A stretch of 64,000 nucleotides of DNA from the NCBI RefSeq assembly GCF_000818195.1, contig NZ_JTHL01000001.1, positions 3,520,106 to 3,584,105 on the forward strand, given 5' to 3'. Position 1 is the stretch's first letter, and every line of letters begins with the position of its first letter. This document shows positions 31,776-40,153 of this stretch, piece by piece. Below the pieces are notes generated by a model that ran no database searches, was not told the origin of the DNA, and was given only the letters and a program-made list of their open reading frames with translations. Source of the DNA: Streptomyces sp. 150FB (lineage in GTDB: Bacteria; Actinomycetota; Actinomycetes; Streptomycetales; Streptomycetaceae). A program made the translations under genes and the position numbers.

Positions 31776-34151
31776 TCAGAAATTTCCCAGCTTCGCGCCG
31801 AAACCGGGCTCGGCCAGAGCCTTCTGGAGAGCGACGGGCACCGTGACCTGGCCGGAGCCCCTGCCGACGGACATGCTGCCGACGACGGTGCCCGCCTTCG
31901 CCGAGTGCGGGAGCGACTTGCCGTTGTCGCTGAAGTCGAGCCGGACCTTGAGGCCGCCCCAGCCGACCGCCTTGAGGTCCTTGGTGACGACGATCGGGGT
32001 CCTGGTGCCGAGTCCGTCGTCGACGTAACCGACGACCTGGCCCTTCTTCGCGACGGTGCCCGAGGTGACGCCTGCCTGGGCGGCCTTGATCAGCTTGAGG
32101 CTGTCCTGGTTCGCCAGCTCCAGTTTCTGCGAGAGCAGAGAGGCGTTCTGGATCCCCATGACCATGCCGACCACACGGCGGTCCTTGCCGTCGACGACCG
32201 TGTTGGCGGCCCAGAGCAGATTGCCGCCGGCCGGGGTCGACGAACCGGTCTTGATGCCGCTCACACCGTCCTGGAGCAGGATCGAGTTGTTGTTGTAGAT
32301 CGTTTTGTCTATGCCGGGGATCTCGGCCTGCGGGGTGTTCACGATGTCGCGGAAGACGCTGTTCGCCATGACCGCCTTCGCCAGTTTGAGCTGGTCGACG
32401 GGGGTCGAGACAGTGGTGGGCGTCAGGCCGCTCGGGTCGGTGTACGTGGTGTGCGCCATCCCGAGCTGCTTGGCGGCGTCGTTCATCTTCTTGACGAAGG
32501 CCGGCTCGGCGCCCGCGTCCCAGCGGGCCAGCAGCCGGGCCGCGTTGTTGCCCGAGGGGATCATCAGGAGCTGGAGCATCTGACGCTCCGTGTACTGCTG
32601 CCCCTCCTTGATCGGCGCGGTGGACTCGTCGGGACGGTTGGACTCGTCGCCCGCCTGCTTGTCGACCGTGATCTTCGGGCCGTTCTGGTCGCCCGTGATC
32701 GGGTGCGCCTTGAGGATCACGTACGCCGTCATCGTCTTGGCGACGCTCGCGATGGGCGCGGGCTTCTGCGGGCCGTACGTACCGATGGTGCCGACGCCGT
32801 CGACCTCGACGGCGCCCTGGCCCTCCGTGGGGAACGGCATGGCGAGCGTGTCGCCGTCGAAGGTGAACGTGGGCGAGCCGGATCCCGCGAGAGTCGGCGC
32901 CGGGAGCGGGCGCAGGACCTGGACGACACCGAAGACGATCAGCAGGAGCAGGACCAGCGGGGTCCAGATCTTGACGCGCCGCACGGTCGTGCGGACCGGA
33001 GTCTCGCGCGGGGGCGGGGTGTTGGTCAGCTCGGCGAGCAGGTCGAGCGGCGGCTTGGGCGGCATGGGCTGCTGCCGGGTGCGCTCGGCGCCGCTGAGCG
33101 AGGCGGGCGCGGGCGCCGGTACGGAGGGCTCGGGCTTCGGGGCGGTGGTGGTGCCGAAGCCCGCGCCGAAGTCCGACGGGGTGTCGTCGCGGCGCAGCGG
33201 TACGAACGTGCTGCCGCGGTCGGCGCCGGCGGCCGTGCCGGTGCCTGTGCCCGTGCCCGTACTCCCGTCCAGCTCCGCGGGCTTGGGCTTCTTGAGTGCG
33301 GTGGTGGGCCGGTCGACCACGGGGCGGGGGCGCGCCTTGAGGGTGGTGGTGGGGCTGTCCACCTGCGGACGGTCGTCGCTGTCGTCGCTGCCGTCGCTCG
33401 TGTCCGTGGCGTCGCTGCCGGCGTCCGCCGAGGGGCTTTTGGCGTCCTTGGGCGCGTCGGTGGGACCGGCGGCCCAGGAAGGCGTTTTACGACCTTCGAC
33501 GGGCGGTGCGGCCTTCGCGTCTTTCGTGTCCTCGGCGGCCTCGGTCTTCTCGGCGGCCTCGGCGGCCTCGGCGGCCTTCGCGTCCGGCGCGTCCTTCGCG
33601 CTGTCCGGCTCGGACGGCTCGGACGGCTCGGACGGCTCGGACGGCTCGGACGGCTCGGACGGCTCGGACGGCTCGGACGGCTCGGACGGCTCCGACGACG
33701 CGGCGCGCTCTTCGTCGCCGGACGGTTCATCCGCATCCGCATCCGCGTCCGCGTCGGTATCGGCATCGGCGGCCGGCGGCTCCGCCGAGTCCGTCCCGTC
33801 GGTCACCGCGTCCGGCTTACCCGGCTCCTCCGGCTCCTCGGACCCTTCCGGATCGCCGCCCGGCTTTGCGGTTGCGACCTCTGCCGACGCCGCCTCGGGC
33901 TCCGTACCCGACCCCTTGCCCGGCCCCTTGCCCGACCCCGTACCCGCTTCCGCTTCGGTCCCGGCCCCGGGCTCGGGAGACGCCCCACGATCCGTATCGC
34001 TCTCGGTCCCGGCACGCGCCGAGGATTCCGCGTCCCGGTCGGCGGCCACCGCCGATTCCCGGAAGACCGCGAGTCTCGGATCCCCCTTCGCCCGGGTCGT
34101 CTCCCCCGACGACTGCCGTTGTTCCGCCTTGCCGGGGGACTCGCCCGCCAC
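31776..34151 (-). CDS. D-alanyl-D-alanine carboxypeptidase (S11/PBP5 type) with long cytoplasmic SEP-repeat arm
   Basis: A 791-residue membrane-anchored penicillin-binding protein that trims D-Ala from peptidoglycan pentapeptides. Residues 1 to about 390 are acidic, low complexity and cytoplasmic, including ten Ser-Glu-Pro repeats. One membrane helix (IWTPLVLLLLIVFGVVQVL, about residue 397) precedes the extracellular catalytic domain with S469-V-A-K472, S533-G-N535 and K634-T-G636. GTG at 34151 has AAGGAG upstream. Context with GPP34, scr1 and scr2 matches the SCO4439 region, whose carboxypeptidase is linked to vancomycin sensitivity and spore maturation in S. coelicolor. Confidence 0.92.
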   Translation of the reverse strand: MAGESPGKAEQRQSSGETTRAKGDPRLAVFRESAVAADRDAESSARAGTESDTDRGASPEPGAGTEAEAGTGSGKGPGKGSGTEPEAASAEVATAKPGGDPEGSEEPEEPGKPDAVTDGTDSAEPPAADADTDADADADADEPSGDEERAASSEPSEPSEPSEPSEPSEPSEPSEPSEPSEPDSAKDAPDAKAAEAAEAAEKTEAAEDTKDAKAAPPVEGRKTPSWAAGPTDAPKDAKSPSADAGSDATDTSDGSDDSDDRPQVDSPTTTLKARPRPVVDRPTTALKKPKPAELDGSTGTGTGTGTAAGADRGSTFVPLRRDDTPSDFGAGFGTTTAPKPEPSVPAPAPASLSGAERTRQQPMPPKPPLDLLAELTNTPPPRETPVRTTVRRVKIWTPLVLLLLIVFGVVQVLRPLPAPTLAGSGSPTFTFDGDTLAMPFPTEGQGAVEVDGVGTIGTYGPQKPAPIASVAKTMTAYVILKAHPITGDQNGPKITVDKQAGDESNRPDESTAPIKEGQQYTERQMLQLLMIPSGNNAARLLARWDAGAEPAFVKKMNDAAKQLGMAHTTYTDPSGLTPTTVSTPVDQLKLAKAVMANSVFRDIVNTPQAEIPGIDKTIYNNNSILLQDGVSGIKTGSSTPAGGNLLWAANTVVDGKDRRVVGMVMGIQNASLLSQKLELANQDSLKLIKAAQAGVTSGTVAKKGQVVGYVDDGLGTRTPIVVTKDLKAVGWGGLKVRLDFSDNGKSLPHSAKAGTVVGSMSVGRGSGQVTVPVALQKALAEPGFGAKLGNF
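33607..33696 (-). repeat. 9-bp coding tandem repeat (nine perfect copies plus one variant)
   Basis: GGCTCGGAC on the plus strand is repeated nine times perfectly (33607-33687), then once as GGCTCCGAC. It encodes ten Ser-Glu-Pro units in the carboxypeptidase cytoplasmic arm. Such identity suggests recent slippage expansion. Confidence 0.95.
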
Positions 34152-34341
34152 CGTGTCTCCTTCGCATCGCAGCGCCGTACCGCGCTGTCCGAACCATCTC
34201 TCAGTTTCGCGTCTGAGAGCGCGACCTACGTGCTAGACGAGAACGACATACATAACGGTTCCCGCACAAAGCACCCAGGCACCCTCGACAGACCAATGTG
34301 AGAGGGGTCACCCTGTCATTCATCCACGCGGGGAGGCATGG

Positions 34342-35085
34342 ATGGGCAAGAGCCGCAGAAGTATCCCGGAGGAGCTCCTGTTGCTCGCTCTGGACCCGGC
34401 CACGGGTACCACAGCGCAGCCGCAGTCGCTCGACCTCGGCCTGGCCGGAGCACAGCTAGTGGAGCTGGCGCTGGCAGGACGGATAGCCCCTGACGGGGAT
34501 CGTATCGCCGTGGTGATGCCACGGCCGACCGGAGATCCGACTCTGGACTCCGCGCTGGAACTGCTGCGCAGACGCGGCAGCCCGGTTCGGGCGGTCCACT
34601 GGATTGGCGGGCCCCGCCTGGGGCTGCGCCAGACTTACCTCTCGCATCTGGAGCGGTGCGGCATGGTGCATGCCGTGGCGGGTCAGATGTGCGGGGTGCT
34701 GCCGACGACGCGCTACCAGGCGACGGAGACGGCAATCAGCCGGGAAATCAGGTCCCGGCTGGACAGTGCGATCCGCACCGGCGTACCGCCGGACCCGCGG
34801 ACCGCGGCGCTCGCCGCCCTGGCCCACGCGGTCGGACTCGGCAAGCACCTGTACCCCGGGAACGAGGGGCGCTCATCGCGCTCAAGGCTCCGGGATCTGA
34901 TCAGACACGACCCCATGGGCGGTCTCGTGGCGCACGCCGTGATGGACGTTCAGAACGGTGTGGCCGCACAGCCGCGCCGTAACCCCACCCAGGGCGCCCA
35001 GAGCCCGCAGAGCGCCCCTGTCGGACGGCAGGGGGGCGTGCCGATGCAGCCACAGCACCACGGAAGCATGGCCCGCGCCATCTGA
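34342..35085 (+). CDS. GPP34 (GOLPH3/Vps74)-domain protein
   Basis: A 247-residue protein with the GPP34 fold, known in eukaryotes to bind phosphatidylinositol-4-phosphate at the Golgi. Visible features are the early IPEELLLLALDPATG, the LDLGLAGAQLVELALAGRIAPDGDRI segment and the late NEGRSSRSRLRDLI. A Gln/Pro-rich C-terminal tail of about 45 residues follows. ATG at 34342 has GGGGAGG upstream. It is divergent from the carboxypeptidase. Its bacterial role is unknown; attachment to acidic lipids at the membrane is a plausible inference. Confidence 0.88.
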   Translation: MGKSRRSIPEELLLLALDPATGTTAQPQSLDLGLAGAQLVELALAGRIAPDGDRIAVVMPRPTGDPTLDSALELLRRRGSPVRAVHWIGGPRLGLRQTYLSHLERCGMVHAVAGQMCGVLPTTRYQATETAISREIRSRLDSAIRTGVPPDPRTAALAALAHAVGLGKHLYPGNEGRSSRSRLRDLIRHDPMGGLVAHAVMDVQNGVAAQPRRNPTQGAQSPQSAPVGRQGGVPMQPQHHGSMARAI

Positions 35086-35226
35086 ACCGCACCGACAGCA
35101 GCACCGACATCACCGTCGTCACGCAGCACACGCAGTACACGCAGCACAGAGCACGACCAGCAGACCGCACCACCCAGCAGTCCGCCGCACCGACGTCCCC
35201 AAAGCCGGTCCGGGAGCCGCACAGAG

Positions 35227-35268
35227 ACGCGCGGGGCAGCCAGGCACCATCGGCTGCCCCGCGCGTCG
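35227..35268 (+). terminator. Strong hairpin terminator between GPP34 gene and scr1
   Basis: A perfect 16-bp stem (35227-35242 with 35253-35268) closes a 10-nt loop in the 307-bp gap, which otherwise shows no coding signal. Confidence 0.88.
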
Positions 35269-35392
35269 CGTCCGGCCCCCAGCGGCCCGGCGTACGCCCT
35301 CTGTCGCCATTTCCCAGCGCGGCCGGGATCATTGGTGGCAGTCTGCTGAGCAGTAGATACGTACAGCTACGCAGCCGGAGGTGCAGTTTCCC

Positions 35393-36250
35393 GTGGCGTC
35401 CAACGTCAACCCCACCGTCAGGCGACGCCGATTGGGCCAGGAGTTGCGCCGGCTCCGCGAGCTCAGAGGCATGACTGCCGAGGAGGTGGCGGAGCGCCTG
35501 CTGGTCTCGCAGTCGAAGATCAGCCGCCTGGAGAACGGCCGCCGGTCGATCAGCCAGCGTGACGTCCGCGACCTGTGCGGGGTGTACGAGGTCGAGGATC
35601 ACCGCATCGTCGACTCGCTGATGCAAATGGCCAAGGACTCCCGCCAGCAGGGCTGGTGGCACGCCTTCGGCGACATCCCGTACAGCGTCTACATCGGTCT
35701 GGAGACGGACGCCGCCTCGCTGCGGGTGTACGAGCCCCAGGTGATCCCCGGGCTGCTCCAGACGCGGGCGTACGCGGAGGCGCTGATCAACGGCGCGCTG
35801 CCCGAATCGACCGTGTCCGACGTCGAGAAGCGCGTCGGGGTACGGCTCAGGCGCCAGGACCGGATCACCGGGGACGAAGACCCGCTGCGGCTGTGGGCCG
35901 TGGTGGACGAGGCGGCGCTGCGCCGGGTGGTGGGCAGCAGGCAGTTGATGCGCGAGCAGTTGGAACACCTCGTCGAGCAGTCGAAGTTGCCGCATGTCAC
36001 CGTGCAGGTACTGCCCTTCGAAATGGGAGCGCACCCGGGAATCACCGGGCACTACGCGGTTCTCGAATTCCCGGACGCCTCCGACTCCAGCGTCGTCTAT
36101 ATCGAGGGCGTCACGAGCGACCTTTACCTGGAGAAGGCGAATGACGTGCAGCGGTACAGCGTGATGTACGAGCACCTGCGCGCCCAGGCCCATAACGTCG
36201 ATCAGACGCGGGACTTCATCGCCGATATCGCCAAGGGGTACGCCCGCTGA
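35393..36250 (+). CDS. scr1: XRE/DUF5753 regulator Scr1
   Basis: A 285-residue regulator. The helix-turn-helix (about residues 14-70) reads LGQELRRLRELRGMTAEEVAERLLVSQSKISRLENGRRSISQRDVRDL. The DUF5753 domain follows with the IPGLLQTRAYAEALI signature and a late DNVQRYS-like segment. GTG at 35393 is chosen with GGAGG about 11 nt upstream. A small DUF397 gene lies 252 nt downstream. The GPP34 and carboxypeptidase neighbours identify it as the SCO4441 orthologue, Scr1, which with Scr2 activates antibiotic production in S. coelicolor. Confidence 0.87.
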   Translation: MASNVNPTVRRRRLGQELRRLRELRGMTAEEVAERLLVSQSKISRLENGRRSISQRDVRDLCGVYEVEDHRIVDSLMQMAKDSRQQGWWHAFGDIPYSVYIGLETDAASLRVYEPQVIPGLLQTRAYAEALINGALPESTVSDVEKRVGVRLRRQDRITGDEDPLRLWAVVDEAALRRVVGSRQLMREQLEHLVEQSKLPHVTVQVLPFEMGAHPGITGHYAVLEFPDASDSSVVYIEGVTSDLYLEKANDVQRYSVMYEHLRAQAHNVDQTRDFIADIAKGYAR

Positions 36251-36502
36251 GGCGACCGGGAGATCCCGCCGGCACCGAACAGGAGCTGCGGACGGGAGCC
36301 GTCCGGTTTGCCGGGAATAGCCACGCCTGATTGACGGGTGGGGGCATGATACAGCTCAACTGCCCCCACCTGTAAGGCCCGCCCGGGAGAGGTCATCCGG
36401 ATGAGTGAATGGCTGACCCACACAACGAGCCAGGCGAGTAGCGTCGATCATGCCAGCAGGACGTTGGCGGGATTTCAGACCACTTGCTGAACCGGAGTGA
36501 AC

Positions 36503-36712
36503 ATGGCAATTCTCCAGGGCGCCACGGACGCGTGGACCAAATCTTCGTACTCGGGCGGGAACGGGGCATGCGTAGAAGTGAAGTCCCCCGAAGTACGGCT
36601 CGTCGCCGTGCGGGATTCAAAGGCCCCCGAGGGACCTTCGATTTCTTTTGTCCCCGCCTCGTGGAACGCGTTCGTGCGCGAGATGAACACGGGCGCTTTC
36701 GACCTCGGCTGA
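36503..36712 (+). CDS. scr2: DUF397 protein Scr2, partner of Scr1
   Basis: A 69-residue DUF397 protein with the family pattern WTKSSYSGGNGACVEV, then VAVRDSK and FVPASWNAFV. DUF397 proteins pair with XRE/DUF5753 regulators throughout actinomycetes in an arrangement that looks like toxin-antitoxin but acts in development and antibiotic control. ATG at 36503 has GGAG 5 nt upstream; a GTG two codons earlier overlaps that site. It is probably the SCO4442 orthologue. Confidence 0.9.
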   Translation: MAILQGATDAWTKSSYSGGNGACVEVKSPEVRLVAVRDSKAPEGPSISFVPASWNAFVREMNTGAFDLG

Positions 36713-36815
36713 AACAGCCGACGCTCGACCGGCATTCTGCTCTTGCGCACGAATAGCCATTGATTTCAGCACGTACGCATCACAGACAGAGCCCTCTCGA
36801 CCGGTCCGCCGTCCT

Positions 36816-36833
36816 GGCCGAGGGGGCTCGGCC
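36816..36833 (+). terminator. Hairpin terminator after scr2
   Basis: GGCCGAG pairs with CTCGGCC around a GGGG loop, about 100 nt past the scr2 stop. The rest of the 496-bp gap to the symporter has no gene. A second hairpin, AGAAAGC/GCTTTCT, lies at 37024-37050 and could attenuate the symporter transcript. Confidence 0.7.
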
Positions 36834-37208
36834 ATGCCCGGCCGCACCCCAGCCGTGCCCGGCACCTTCTCTCGCCGTTCCGTTTGCCTCCCCTTCCCAG
36901 CCGCTCGGGACCCGCATCCCGGGCGGTTTCGCGTTTCTGGCCTCAGCCATGGCCGGAGTCCTGACGAAGTGTCCGCTCATCGTGTGGCTGTCGTCACGTT
37001 CACGACAACAACCCTTCAGGTCAAGAAAGCGTAAAATCGTTCGGCTTTCTGACTGTCGTTCACACTCATGACCTCGAGAACCCTTGACCCGCCACCGTAC
37101 GAAGCGGTTCAATCCCCCAAGTCCCCACTCCCGCACGGGGCTGCCGCTGATCGGACGCACTGACGAAGCGCCAACGACGTTCACAAGGCGGACCCCTGGA
37201 GGGGGCAC

Positions 37209-38804
37209 ATGAACAGCCTCGACTGGATCGTGCTCATCGCGTACTTCGGTGTGATGATCGCGATCGGTGTCTGGTCGCACAAGCGCGTGGACAATGTCAG
37301 CGACTTCTTCACCGCCGGCGGCAAGATGCCGTGGTGGCTGTCCGGCATCTCGCACCACATGTCCGGCTACAGCGCGGTGATGTTCACCGGGTACGCGGGC
37401 ATCGCGTACCAGTTCGGCGTCACCTCGTTCGTGACCTGGTCGCTGCCCATCGCCATCGGCATCGGGATCGGCGCCAAGCTCTTCGCGCCGCGCCTCAACC
37501 GGCTGCGCTCGCGGCTGCACGTCTCCTCGCCGCTCGAATACCTGAAGAACCGCTACGACGTGAAGACGCAGCAGGCGCTCGCCTGGTCGGGGCTGCTCCT
37601 GAAGATCGTCGACGTCGGCGCCAAGTGGGCGGCGGTCTCCACCCTGCTCTCCGTCTTCACCGGGATCTCCCTCAACCAGGGCATCCTGATCACCGGTGTG
37701 ATCACCGCCGTCTACTGCACGGTCGGCGGCCTGTGGGCCGACGCCCTCACCGAGCTGGGGCAGTTCATCATCCAGCTCCTCGCCGGTGTCGCGATGCTCG
37801 TCGCCGTGATGGCCAAGCTCGGCGGCTTCAGCGCGCTGTGGACCGTGTGGGACAAGCTCCCCGACGGCCACGCCGACCCCACGGCCGGCCCGTACACGGT
37901 GACGTTCCTGGTGGCGTTCCTCTTCATCAAGACCTTCGAGTACAACGGCGGCATGTGGAACCAGGCCCAGCGCTACATGGCCACGGCCAACGCCCACGAG
38001 GCCACCCGCTCGGCGCGGCTCTCCGCCATCCTCTGGCTGGTCTGGCCGACGGTCCTGTTCTTCCCGATGTGGTGCGCGCCGCTGCTCGTCCACGCGCAGA
38101 AGGCGGACGCTTCCGACTCGTACGCCCTGATGACCGAACAGCTCCTGCCGCACGGTCTGCTGGGCCTGGTCGTCGTCGGCTTCTTCTCGCACACCATGGC
38201 CATGTGCTCCTCGGACGCCAACGCGATCTCGGCGGTCTTCACCCGCGACATCGCGCCGGTGCTCGCCAAGTCGGCGCGCAGTTGGTCCGAGAAGGCCGGG
38301 CTGCTGGCGGCCCGGGTGTCGACGATCTCGTTCCTGGCGCTGTCGATGGCGGTCGCCACCCAGGTCAACTCGCCGACCTTCAAGGACATCATCACCGTCG
38401 TCATCAAGTGGGTGGCCGGACTGATGGGGCCGATCGCGATCCCGTTCATGCTCGGTCTGCTCAAGACGTTCCGCAAGTCGGGCCCGACCGCGGCGCTCGT
38501 GAGCTGGGCGGCCGGACTTTTCGCGTTCTATCTGGTCAACTACCCGATCGACTCGCACGTCGACGGCGGTGTCGGCCTCGAATACCAGGTCTCGGTGCCG
38601 CTCGTCGTCTCGCTGATCCTGTTCATCGTGATCGGCTACCTGAAGCCGGAGGCGACCCCGGCCCGCGACGTGCTGCTGGCCCGGATCAACGGGCAGGGCG
38701 ACGGCGACGGTTCGGACATCACCGCCGCCTCGCTCGACCTGCCGGGACAGGCGGGGCCGAGCGACGCGAAGGTGCTGGGCGGACGCGACGGCAAGGACGG
38801 CTGA
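37209..38804 (+). CDS. Sodium:solute symporter (SSS family)
   Basis: A 531-residue transporter with about thirteen hydrophobic helices. It opens with SLDWIVLIAYFGVMIAIGVW, then VSDFFTAGGKMPWWLSGIS, the signature of sugar- and solute-type SSS members. Na+ coupling is inferred from the family. ATG at 37209 has GGAGGGGG upstream. A 17-bp-stem terminator follows. The substrate is unknown; sugars, inositol or sialic-type compounds are common in this subgroup. Confidence 0.88.
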   Translation: MNSLDWIVLIAYFGVMIAIGVWSHKRVDNVSDFFTAGGKMPWWLSGISHHMSGYSAVMFTGYAGIAYQFGVTSFVTWSLPIAIGIGIGAKLFAPRLNRLRSRLHVSSPLEYLKNRYDVKTQQALAWSGLLLKIVDVGAKWAAVSTLLSVFTGISLNQGILITGVITAVYCTVGGLWADALTELGQFIIQLLAGVAMLVAVMAKLGGFSALWTVWDKLPDGHADPTAGPYTVTFLVAFLFIKTFEYNGGMWNQAQRYMATANAHEATRSARLSAILWLVWPTVLFFPMWCAPLLVHAQKADASDSYALMTEQLLPHGLLGLVVVGFFSHTMAMCSSDANAISAVFTRDIAPVLAKSARSWSEKAGLLAARVSTISFLALSMAVATQVNSPTFKDIITVVIKWVAGLMGPIAIPFMLGLLKTFRKSGPTAALVSWAAGLFAFYLVNYPIDSHVDGGVGLEYQVSVPLVVSLILFIVIGYLKPEATPARDVLLARINGQGDGDGSDITAASLDLPGQAGPSDAKVLGGRDGKDG

Positions 38805-38852
38805 CGCACCACCCGTACGTCGCGCGTATACGTACGCGTACGGCGTGAACCG

Positions 38853-38893
38853 CGCGGGCCCGGCTCCGGGAGGCATCCGGAGCCGGGCCCGCG
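38853..38893. terminator. Strong hairpin terminator after the symporter
   Basis: A perfect 17-bp stem (38853-38869 with 38877-38893) with a 7-nt loop separates convergent genes. Confidence 0.9.
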
Positions 38894-38932
38894 TGCCGCG
38901 TCAGCCGCCTGCTCCGTCAGCGGCCCGCACCG

Positions 38933-40048
38933 TCAGCCGCGCGGGTAACGGGCCAGCCAGGCCGAGGAGTTGATCGCCGGGCTGTGCAGCGCCGGGCCCT
39001 GCGTCATCTCCATCGCGAAGTCGTCGGACAGCTCCAGCAGCGTGGGCCGCCCCTCCACCTCGGCGAGCCACGCGGGCGGCAGCGCCGTCTCCCCGTGCAG
39101 CGCGCCGAGCAGCGCCCCGCAGAGCGTGCCCGTCACCCCCGAGGGCCCGTCGTGGTTGACGGAGAGCCGCAGGCCGTGGCGTACGTCCTCGCACACCAGC
39201 GCGCAGTACACGGCGACCGCCAGCGCCTCCTGCGCCGTACTCCCCTCGCCCAGCGTGGCGATCCTCGCCGGTCCCGGAATGCCCTGCCGTACGGCGCCCA
39301 GCGCCTGTTGGAGCGCGTCCGTGACCGGCTGGTGGCCCGGCCGGGGCGCGAGCAGCGCCAGCGCCCGCTGGACCGCCGGATCCAGGCTCTCGCCGCGCGC
39401 GAGGCCGTGCACGATCACGGCGAAGGCACCGGCCGAGAGGTACGCGGCGGGGTGGCCGTGCGTCTGGGCGGCGCACTCCACCGCGAGCTGGCACACCAAC
39501 TGCGGCTCCCAGCCCACGAGCAGCCCGAACGGCGCCGACCTCACGACAGCGCCCGCGTCGGACGCCGTCGGGTTCTTGGGGGCGTCGAGCGTGCCCATCG
39601 TGTCGTCGCCGAGCCCGGTCAGGCAGGCGGCGGCCGGATCGCGGCGCGCGTACAGCCACTCCTCAAGGCCGAGCCAGCCGTTGTCCTTGCGGCGCTCGTC
39701 GGGGCCCCAGTCGCGCTGGGTCGCCGCCCAGCGCAGATAGGCGCGGTGCACGTCGGTGGGCGGATGCCAGGCGCCGGTGTCCCTGCGCACCTGGGCGCGG
39801 ATCAGCCCGTCGACGCTGAACAGGGTCAACTGCGTGGCCGCTGTGACGGTTCCGCGGCGGCCCATGAACGGGACGAAGTCGACCACGGCGTCCATGCCGT
39901 GCGCGGCCCGCATCTCCTCCAGGGTGAGCGTGGCGACCCCCGCGCCCAGCGCGTCCCCGATGGCCCCGCCCAGCAGGCAGCCCCGTACCCGGCTACGGAA
40001 GTCCTGCTGCTCGGCACGGCCCCAGATGGCCCCGGACGGTGTACTCAC
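38933..40048 (-). CDS. ADP-ribosylglycohydrolase-fold protein with altered metal site
   Basis: A 371-residue all-helical ARH-fold protein. The N-terminal RVRGCLLGGAIGDALGAGV and C-terminal SGVTGTLCGALLGALHG frame the family. The usual Mg-binding TDDT segment reads TAATQLTLF here (both Asp replaced by Ala), and the later DxDxxG motif reads HDGPSGVTG. Classical removal of ADP-ribose is therefore doubtful; it may bind ADP-ribose or act differently. GTG at 40048 has GAAGGAGGG upstream. It lies 105 nt downstream of a large P-loop/TPR gene on the same strand. Confidence 0.82.
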   Translation of the reverse strand: MSTPSGAIWGRAEQQDFRSRVRGCLLGGAIGDALGAGVATLTLEEMRAAHGMDAVVDFVPFMGRRGTVTAATQLTLFSVDGLIRAQVRRDTGAWHPPTDVHRAYLRWAATQRDWGPDERRKDNGWLGLEEWLYARRDPAAACLTGLGDDTMGTLDAPKNPTASDAGAVVRSAPFGLLVGWEPQLVCQLAVECAAQTHGHPAAYLSAGAFAVIVHGLARGESLDPAVQRALALLAPRPGHQPVTDALQQALGAVRQGIPGPARIATLGEGSTAQEALAVAVYCALVCEDVRHGLRLSVNHDGPSGVTGTLCGALLGALHGETALPPAWLAEVEGRPTLLELSDDFAMEMTQGPALHSPAINSSAWLARYPRG

Positions 40049-40153
40049 GCGCCCTCCTTCTCCTCGGCCTGCCCAGCGAACTGCGCAGCACTGTAATCGA
40101 ACGTGACCAGCGGTTCCGGGGCGCGGAGAGCGCCGGGGGAGACTTCGCGGGGC

